Shown piece after piece: positions 22,213 through 27,246 of a DNA stretch of 27,246 bases. Under the pieces are notes generated by a model, which was not told the DNA's origin, searched no databases, and worked only from the letters and a program-made list of their open reading frames with translations. Source of the stretch: UMGS973 sp964507795 (GTDB taxonomy: Bacteria; Bacillota; Clostridia; Peptostreptococcales; Anaerovoracaceae). The stretch is from positions 1-27,246 of the forward strand of contig CAZDQV010000018.1 in the NCBI GenBank assembly GCA_964507795.1, read 5' to 3'. Every line of letters begins with the position of its first letter. The stretch's first letter is position 1. Both the position numbers and the translations under genes were made by a program.

Positions 22213-23133
22213 TTATTTTTCTCCATTCTTTTGTTTAGAGTATTTTGTTTTGTAAACCAGATTCATCAGCATTACGTCAAATATTCCAAGCCTTGTATTC
22301 ATTCCTGCATCCAAAGTATGCATGTGACAGATACATGCCTTTTGGGCAAGCATAACAAGGGCTTCTTTGTCATCTTCATTATCAGCTTCCGCTATTACAC
22401 CTTCACCTTTTACAATTATGACATTGTGTTTTTTCAGAAGCTTGTCCGCTTCCCTGCGATTTCCCGCAACGGGAATCTTTCTTCCTATCATCTGAGCCAT
22501 ATCATCAAGCTGTGCATATACAGGTCTGCCAATCTCGGCTGTTTTTAGTACCGCATCTGTGCCATCCTCGCCGGAATTTTTCAGATTTCTTGCACATATT
22601 TTTTCGAGAAGCTGCACTCTGCTCAACGCTTCTTCCTTATCCTTACCACAGACAAGAGCTCCATGATGAGCCATAAGCACCGTATGATTGCCTTCTTTTA
22701 ATCTGTCTGCAACTGCACCTGTAAGTTTTTTAGTTCCAGGAAGCCCATAGGTTGCAAGAGCCATTCCCCCAAGCGCTTTTGTTTCATCATCGGTAATATC
22801 TAGGCTGTCAAAGCCCGAAATTCCTATTGCAGTTGCATAATTCTGATGTGTATGTATTACAAATCCTACATCTGTGAAGTGACTGTATGCTGCCATATGC
22901 ACTCCCTTTTCACCTGAAGGTTTGTAATTCCCCTGCCAATTGCCTGATTCAATATTCAGAGTCGCAATATCCTCTGCCTTCATTTTTTTGTAATCAAGTC
23001 CGCTTGGAGTTATAGCACATTGTGTGCTGTCAATCCTGCACGATATATTGCCCCACGTTCTTGCCACAAGCCCCATTTCAAGAAGCTGTCTGCCTGTTGC
23101 GGCAACCTGTTCCTGCGCTTTTGCCTTATCCAT
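22213..23133 (-). CDS. Class II aldolase/adducin family protein with C-terminal extension
   Basis: The 306-residue protein begins with a class II (zinc) aldolase domain: RTWGNISCRI, TPSGLDYKKM, KPSGEKGVHMAAY with the probable catalytic Glu75, the zinc ligands in VIHTHQNYATAIG (His94, His96), and the third histidine in MAHHGALVCG (156 or 157). Related enzymes cleave or epimerise phosphorylated sugars such as fuculose- and ribulose-phosphate, which fits the kinase gene four bases upstream. Residues about 212-306 extend beyond the usual ~215-residue domain and partly resemble its last third. ATG 23133 is chosen because GGAGAG lies seven bases upstream; an ATG at 23148 would overlap the kinase gene by 11 bp. 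Confidence 0.88.
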   Translation of the reverse strand: MDKAKAQEQVAATGRQLLEMGLVARTWGNISCRIDSTQCAITPSGLDYKKMKAEDIATLNIESGNWQGNYKPSGEKGVHMAAYSHFTDVGFVIHTHQNYATAIGISGFDSLDITDDETKALGGMALATYGLPGTKKLTGAVADRLKEGNHTVLMAHHGALVCGKDKEEALSRVQLLEKICARNLKNSGEDGTDAVLKTAEIGRPVYAQLDDMAQMIGRKIPVAGNRREADKLLKKHNVIIVKGEGVIAEADNEDDKEALVMLAQKACICHMHTLDAGMNTRLGIFDVMLMNLVYKTKYSKQKNGEK

Positions 23134-23137
23134 ATTA

Positions 23138-24730
23138 TCACTCTCCATTTAAATTCCTGAAGCTTTTTTTGTTGTTTTTGTAAAGCTGTTTGAATACCTG
23201 ATAGTTTTTTTCATAAACAGGCCTAAGGTTTGCATCAGGCTCAAATGTTTTATCAACAGGTATATAATCCGCTACACTGTCAAAATCGGATATCACTCCT
23301 GCTCCAACTCCGGCGAGGATTGCAGCTCCTGTAGAGCCTACATCCTTGGAATCAGCCACTGTCTGTATTCTCCTGCCAGTAATGTCTGCAAGTATCTGGC
23401 ATGTAACATCTGACAACGCGCCACCGCCTGCAAATCTGACAGTCTGTGATGTCTTTATCTTTTTTTCCTGGCACTCTAACATCCATCTGAGATGGTAGCA
23501 CACACCTTCAACAACTGCTCTTATCATCTGTCTTTTGCCTGTTTCAATTCCTATGTTAAAAAACATACCCGCTGCCGAAGGGTCTTCAAAAGGGCAGCGG
23601 TTACCGTGAAGCCACGGTGTGAATATCACGCCTCCCGCACCTGCCGGAACCTCTGATATGACTTCCGACAGATAATCATAAAGACTCTCATACATTCCTT
23701 CCCTGTCATCAGCAACATCTGTTTTGGCAAGGTATATTCCAATCTCATCAAGGGCCAGATGATTTTTGACCCATTCAAAGCATTTGCCTGCAGTCTCCAT
23801 CTCGGCAAAGTAATTGTATTTGCCGTCCTCTGCATTCATAATGGCTGCTATCATTGAAACTATATCTACATACTGCCTGTCTGTGATTGTTTCAACCCAG
23901 CCTGATGTTCCCCAGTATATATGTGTCTGTCCTGCCCGGGTGCAGCCCGCACCAAGGCCTATCAGAGTGGCGTCACCGCCTCCACCGTATACAGCAGTGC
24001 CCGCGGCAAGGCCAAGCTGATCAGCAGCTTTGTCTGTAAGAGTTCCCGCAACATCGGTAGATGATATGACTTTGGGCAGATGCTTCATGTCAACGCCGTA
24101 TGCCCTGCAAAGCGATTTACTCCAGCCCTCTCTGCCTTTGCGTGTGTCATAAAGAAATGTTGAATACGCTGAATCCTTTGTCATCACAAAGTTGCCTGTA
24201 CATCTTGCTATGAGGTATTCTTTGACATCAAGCCATTTGTGAACTCTGTTAAAAATGTCAGGTTCGTTTACTTCAACCCATTTGTATTTCCACAGTGGGT
24301 CTTTGACGCTTGTAGAAGCTGCATGTGTCGCCGCAAGGGATTTAATCAGCTTCACAATGTTCACACCCGATACAGTAATACCTTTTCCCTGCACAGATTT
24401 CATGACACTTGAAGCCCTCTGATCCATATAGCTCATAGGTCTCCTCAGTGCATTTGCCTTGTCATCTACAAGCACAAGCCCCTGCATTTGGGAGCAGAAT
24501 GACAATCCCTTTATCTGATTCGAAGCAATCCCTGTTTCTTCTATCAACTTCCTGGTGGTAGTGCACATGGCATCCCACCACTGGTCTGCATCCTGCTCCG
24601 CACCGCCCCCTTCAAGGATATATAAATCGTAGTCCTTGTAAGTGCCTGCCACAAGGCTTACCCTGTCCTCTATGGAATACAGGCAGGTTTTGAGCCCCGT
24701 CGTGCCTATGTCATAAGCAATTACATACAT
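23138..24730 (-). CDS. FGGY family carbohydrate kinase (xylulokinase-like)
   Basis: The 530-residue protein has the two-domain FGGY layout: AYDIGTTGLKT at the N-terminus (phosphate-1 loop), SYMDQRA (100-106), YGGGGDATLIGLG with the probable catalytic Asp253, YWGTSGWVE, and the C-terminal RFAGGGALSDVTCQILADI adenosine loop (about 432-450), followed by DVGSTGAAILAG. It would phosphorylate a sugar or polyol before cleavage by the adjacent aldolase. The exact substrate cannot be read; xylulose is only the nearest general class. GGAGG lies seven bases before the ATG, inside the last codons of the TetR gene, whose stop is one base away. Confidence 0.92.
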   Translation of the reverse strand: MYVIAYDIGTTGLKTCLYSIEDRVSLVAGTYKDYDLYILEGGGAEQDADQWWDAMCTTTRKLIEETGIASNQIKGLSFCSQMQGLVLVDDKANALRRPMSYMDQRASSVMKSVQGKGITVSGVNIVKLIKSLAATHAASTSVKDPLWKYKWVEVNEPDIFNRVHKWLDVKEYLIARCTGNFVMTKDSAYSTFLYDTRKGREGWSKSLCRAYGVDMKHLPKVISSTDVAGTLTDKAADQLGLAAGTAVYGGGGDATLIGLGAGCTRAGQTHIYWGTSGWVETITDRQYVDIVSMIAAIMNAEDGKYNYFAEMETAGKCFEWVKNHLALDEIGIYLAKTDVADDREGMYESLYDYLSEVISEVPAGAGGVIFTPWLHGNRCPFEDPSAAGMFFNIGIETGKRQMIRAVVEGVCYHLRWMLECQEKKIKTSQTVRFAGGGALSDVTCQILADITGRRIQTVADSKDVGSTGAAILAGVGAGVISDFDSVADYIPVDKTFEPDANLRPVYEKNYQVFKQLYKNNKKSFRNLNGE

Positions 24731-24731
24731 A

Positions 24732-25358
24732 CTATGCCTCCTTAATAAGTGCTTTTTGTATAAATGAAATCATATATTCGGCAATATCGTTTTTGTCCAT
24801 ACTCTCTCCACAGAATATTTTCATTCGCTCTCTATAGTATTCGCAGCTTAATGAAAATTGCAGCATCATAAGCAGGTTATCAAAGAAAAAAGCCAGAGAG
24901 CTGCTGTCTGTATCTTTTGAAATTTTTCCCTGCTCCTGCGCTTTAGCAATGAGATGTTTATATACCTTCGCAGATCTTGACTCTATCTCTCTTGCAAACT
25001 CTGCAGCATATACCCTGCAGCCTCCCGATGTTATTTCGTTGTACATGGCATTGTAGTTTGAATGCTGCTCTGAATTTCTGACAAGTGCATATACTATTTT
25101 TCTGATGCATGAATCAATATCATCATCTTCGCTTACCGCCTCTGCAAGCACGCTGTCTAAAAGCTGCAGACTGTGAGCAAGGCATGCTCTGAAAAAACTG
25201 TCCTTGTCGCTGTAATATTTGTATATCACTCCGACACTAACACTTGCACGCCGGGCAATGTTTCTCATGTTTGCACCGCCAAGCCCCTTGTCTACAAACT
25301 CATCAATGCCGGACTCAAGTATATTATTCAAAATTTCATCGTCTAATTTTTTGTACAT
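24732..25358 (-). CDS. TetR family transcriptional regulator, first gene of the kinase-aldolase operon
   Basis: The 208-residue protein has a TetR-type helix-turn-helix (MRNIARRASVSVGVIYKYYS, about residues 31-50) after the FVDKGLGGAN turn. The rest is a helical C-terminal domain for ligand binding and dimerisation that shows no recognisable specificity. The ATG at 25358 is chosen with GAGAGAGGG just upstream; an in-frame ATG at 25382 lies inside the palindrome and at the predicted transcription start. As the promoter-proximal gene with a palindromic site on its own promoter, it probably autoregulates the whole operon and responds to a substrate or intermediate. Confidence 0.9.
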   Translation of the reverse strand: MYKKLDDEILNNILESGIDEFVDKGLGGANMRNIARRASVSVGVIYKYYSDKDSFFRACLAHSLQLLDSVLAEAVSEDDDIDSCIRKIVYALVRNSEQHSNYNAMYNEITSGGCRVYAAEFAREIESRSAKVYKHLIAKAQEQGKISKDTDSSSLAFFFDNLLMMLQFSLSCEYYRERMKIFCGESMDKNDIAEYMISFIQKALIKEA

Positions 25359-25370
25359 AATCCCTCTCTC

Positions 25371-25386
25371 GTGAACAATCATTCAC
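25371..25386. promoter_or_regulatory. Palindromic operator of the TetR-led operon
   Basis: GTGAACAATCATTCAC: arms GTGAA and TTCAC, with most central bases also symmetric. It covers the predicted transcription start, between the -10 and the TetR ATG, the usual place for TetR-family repression. Confidence 0.75.
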
Positions 25387-25392
25387 AACACT

Positions 25393-25420
25393 ATTATACT
25401 ACTATAAAACATAATTTCAA
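25393..25420 (-). promoter_or_regulatory. Promoter of the TetR-kinase-aldolase-GtrA-aminotransferase operon
   Basis: TTGAAA (minus strand, 25420-25415), 16 bases, TATAAT (25398-25393). The palindromic operator follows seven bases downstream. Confidence 0.75.
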
Positions 25421-25470
25421 TATGTCTGCTGCTTTAATTTCTTGTTTTTTATCATAATTAAAATTTCCCA

Positions 25471-25500
25471 ATTAAAAAGAGCCTGGACTGCTCCGACTCT
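25471..25500 (-). terminator. Terminator of the DUF4300 gene
   Basis: On the minus strand AGAGTCGGA pairs with TCC(A)GGCTCT over nine bases with one bulged A and a GCAG loop, followed by TTTTTAAT. It lies about 43 bases past the stop and isolates the gene from the TetR operon. Confidence 0.8.
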
Positions 25501-25542
25501 CTTTGGTATTCATACGAATTCAATCTAAAAACTCCGCTATTA

Positions 25543-26685
25543 CTATCTATAACCTCGCATTAAAGCATTATTCTCCATAATAAACGGGCGCGTGGTATCC
25601 TGTCCCCACGAGGTGTCATATTTTTTCATCAGGTAATCGCTTAATTCTGTTCTGTTATTGAATTTAATAAGACGGTAAGGCTCCTGAAAAGCGACTTTTT
25701 CAACAAAATACAGTTTGCCGTCTTTTGAAGTCAGCAATACTCCGGCATGACCGACAGACAGCGTGTTCTCATCATCTGAAAATTTATCGTGAAAAATTAC
25801 GGAAATCAAACGCGCTTTGCTGCCTGAAAAAGTAATCCCACGTTCTGCCCAGCCGCGCTGCAGTGCCTTGACCTGCGTTTCAACCTTAGTGCTTTGCGCT
25901 GCAGCTACAGGTGCAAACAGGGCGCAAAACCTGTCAATACTGTCGCCGCAGAGGACTTTTGTATCTGCAGCAATTGTCTCTAAATCAATAAACAGAAAAT
26001 CTTCTCCCTGTTTTTCAGGAAGCTCTCCGGTGGTTTCAATATATGGGCTCATCAGTCCAAACGCGGTGATACGACAGTTGTATCCCGGAAAAGTGCCGTT
26101 TTTTGCCGTATATTCATCCTGCATATCATAAACATCATACTTAGTTTTGTCCGGTGATATGATTTCAAATCCGTCAGTCAGCCACTCGCTTCTGACGCTG
26201 CCGTTAAACTCATCAATACGGGTCATTATAGCGTCAATGCGCGATGCTTCAATATCATTTTGGGCAAGCAAATCAGACAAAATACCGCGTGAATACTCAT
26301 CTGTCAGATTGGAGTATTCTATATTCTTAAGCACAGGCTGTGAATTACTCTGCTTCTTTGCCAGAACCTTAATCCTGCATTTTAATGTGCATTTCTTTGA
26401 AACCTTTGCTGTAATAATGCAGGTTCCGGTCTTTTTTGCGCTTATCTTCGCCTTAGTCTTACCTGCAGACTTCACAGTGGCAATTTTTTTGTCAGATGTG
26501 GACCATCTGATTTTTTTATCTGTATTCTTTACTCTAAGTTCACTTGTGCTGCCTACCCGAATGCTCAGCTTCTGCGCTGACAGTTTCGGTTTGGCCGCAG
26601 CAGCCGCAAATGAAGTTGTCCCCAATACAAGGGATATGATTATTAAAGCAATAACGGGCACTCTCAAATATTTTCCTGATTTCAT
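25543..26685 (-). CDS. Secreted Ig-like/DUF4300 domain protein
   Basis: The 380-residue product has a signal peptide (VPVIALIIISLVLGTTSFA, cleavage after the Ala run near 30). A lysine-rich bacterial Ig-like (BIG_2 type) domain spans about 33-108 (RVGSTSELRV, IRWSTSDKKIATVK, GTCIITAKV). The rest resembles DUF4300: YSNLTDEYSRGILSDLLAQN, then PGYNCRITAFGL, and a C-terminal VGHAGVLLTSKDGKLYFVEK segment. The Cys and His in these blocks recall cysteine-peptidase-like or NlpC-like proteins, but I cannot assign a reaction. There is no lipobox or sortase signal. GAGAGGGG lies before the ATG. It appears monocistronic. Confidence 0.8.
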   Translation of the reverse strand: MKSGKYLRVPVIALIIISLVLGTTSFAAAAAKPKLSAQKLSIRVGSTSELRVKNTDKKIRWSTSDKKIATVKSAGKTKAKISAKKTGTCIITAKVSKKCTLKCRIKVLAKKQSNSQPVLKNIEYSNLTDEYSRGILSDLLAQNDIEASRIDAIMTRIDEFNGSVRSEWLTDGFEIISPDKTKYDVYDMQDEYTAKNGTFPGYNCRITAFGLMSPYIETTGELPEKQGEDFLFIDLETIAADTKVLCGDSIDRFCALFAPVAAAQSTKVETQVKALQRGWAERGITFSGSKARLISVIFHDKFSDDENTLSVGHAGVLLTSKDGKLYFVEKVAFQEPYRLIKFNNRTELSDYLMKKYDTSWGQDTTRPFIMENNALMRGYR

Positions 26686-26763
26686 AGCTTCCCCTCTCTA
26701 AAAAGCATCTCTAATCTCTTTTATGTTTATCTGCCTCACAAATTTACTTTCAAGGCTTTAAGC

Positions 26764-27191
26764 TCATCTTAATCTGCTCCTTACCATCATAAGCGCATAT
26801 CCCAGCAGGTTCTGTCCTTTCCACTTGGTTTTATCAAATCTATCCGGGTTTTTCATCGATATCCCTATTCCCCATATTCCGTCTTTTACCGCACACTCAG
26901 CCAGAATATCGTTTCCGGTTCCGACAAGCAGTTTTTTCAATTCTTCGTTCTGTGAGAACTTTGCAATAAGCCCCTCATAGACAATAATCTGCCTTATTCC
27001 GTTCCAGCAGCTTTCTTCATATCCTGTCACACCTCTGCCAAGTGCTTTTATCTCTGCAACATCATCAGTTTCAAGTATCTGCTTAGCAGATGCAAGGTCA
27101 TTGAAATGCACAGCTTTCTGATACATCATAAACTGCTCCATCGATGAAAACTTAATTTCCTCCACCACAAAGTCCGACTTGTACCAATTGC
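26764..27191 (-). pseudogene. NADAR family (YbiA/DUF1768) gene, 5' end lost at a mobile-element junction
   Basis: About 142 residues of a NADAR domain remain, starting at NWYKSDF. Conserved stretches are SSMEQFMMYQKAVHFND, EIKALGRGV, WNGIRQIIVYEGLIAKFSQN, LAECAVKDGIWGIG and KWKGQNLLGYALM. NADAR proteins are N-glycosidases of ribose-linked bases; YbiA acts on riboflavin-pathway intermediates, and relatives are linked to ADP-ribose and NAD metabolism. Family members normally have about 15-20 residues ending in a Gly-Cys-Leu-Ser-like turn before NWY. Here these are replaced by unrelated sequence that contains a perfect hairpin and looks like an IS200/IS605-type right end. A TTG at 27234 inside that sequence could still open the frame (156 residues), so residual translation is possible. 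Confidence 0.75.
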
Positions 27192-27246
27192 GTGAACCAC
27201 TCCGACTTATAGAAGTCGGAGCTTCCTGTTTCAATCACTACTGCGT
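27192..27246 (-). mobile_element. Probable right end of an IS200/IS605-type (tnpB) element, running off the window
   Basis: Read on the minus strand, GTGATTGAAACAGGAAGC leads into CTCCGACTT-CTAT-AAGTCGGAG, a perfect 9-bp hairpin (27221-27200), then TGGTTCAC, and then abruptly the NADAR coding sequence. A GGAAGC-hairpin-TGGTTCAC arrangement is typical of the right end and omega-RNA 3' scaffold of tnpB-bearing IS605-family elements. The outermost bases ACG CAG TAG could be the last codons and stop of tnpB. The transposase itself lies outside the window, so this is an inference from the end sequence and the broken host gene. Confidence 0.55.

Noticed and set aside
23138..24730. FGGY kinase as LsrK with the aldolase as LsrF (autoinducer-2 processing)
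   Set aside because: The aldolase is class II with a zinc HTH motif, not the LsrF class I type, and there is no LsrACDB transporter or LsrR.
27200..27221. Terminal hairpin as an ordinary intrinsic terminator
   Set aside because: It has no T-tract on either strand and lies inside an open reading frame exactly where NADAR homology stops; a mobile-element end explains it better, although the transposase is not visible.

Overview
The window is an AT-rich chromosomal segment of a Clostridia-type Bacillota. The evidence is the B. subtilis-like gene order tsaE-tsaB-rimI-tsaD-ydiF, an FMN riboswitch ahead of a RibU-type ECF component, a CIRCE operator, strong GGAGG ribosome binding sites, near-consensus sigma-A promoters, and clostridial families (DUF4300, type III toxin-antitoxin). 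No RNA gene or signature allows a species name. Genes are dense, and most are on the minus strand.

Layout. (1) 1-5095, minus: a perfect-consensus promoter, an FMN riboswitch with a terminator, then ribU, tsaE, tsaB, rimI, tsaD and an ABC-F ATPase. All are overlapping or closely spaced, so the riboflavin transporter and the t6A tRNA-modification genes may share an FMN-gated transcript. (2) 5112-6264, plus: a divergent stand-alone E2-like acyltransferase that lacks the usual catalytic histidine. (3) 6358-6990, minus: a complete type III toxin-antitoxin locus: promoter, two 33-nt pseudoknot-forming repeats, attenuating terminator, ToxN-family RNase. (4) 7055-9539, minus: a soluble PAS-rich hybrid histidine kinase. 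(5) 9543-13501, minus: an MMPL/RND-type exporter translationally coupled to a secreted heptad-repeat partner. (6) 13611-14471, minus: lgt. (7) 14489-17421, plus: sfsA (possibly leaderless), an L,D-transpeptidase and deoC. (8) 17422-18158, plus: a RelB/DinJ-YoeB toxin-antitoxin cassette lying between two exact 34-bp copies of the deoC 3' end plus terminator. (9) 18169-20165, minus: htpG under a CIRCE-overlapped promoter. (10) 20260-25420, minus: a five-gene operon of TetR regulator, FGGY sugar kinase, class II aldolase, GtrA-like membrane protein and class III aminotransferase. I do not recognise this combination as a described pathway. (11) 25471-27246, minus: a secreted Ig-like/DUF4300 protein, a NADAR gene that has lost its 5' end, and what looks like the right end (omega-RNA hairpin) of an IS200/IS605-type tnpB element running off the window.

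How the parts relate. Regions 1, 6, 7 and 9 are housekeeping: tRNA modification, cofactor uptake, lipoprotein and wall maturation, deoxynucleotide salvage, chaperone. The accessory content is two toxin-antitoxin loci of different types, the five-gene catabolic-looking operon, the exporter pair and the transposon end. The most unusual items are the toxIN locus with a minimal repeat array, the toxin-antitoxin cassette bounded by terminator repeats, and the kinase-aldolase-GtrA-aminotransferase operon. All assignments are from reading the sequence; no database search or folding program was run.
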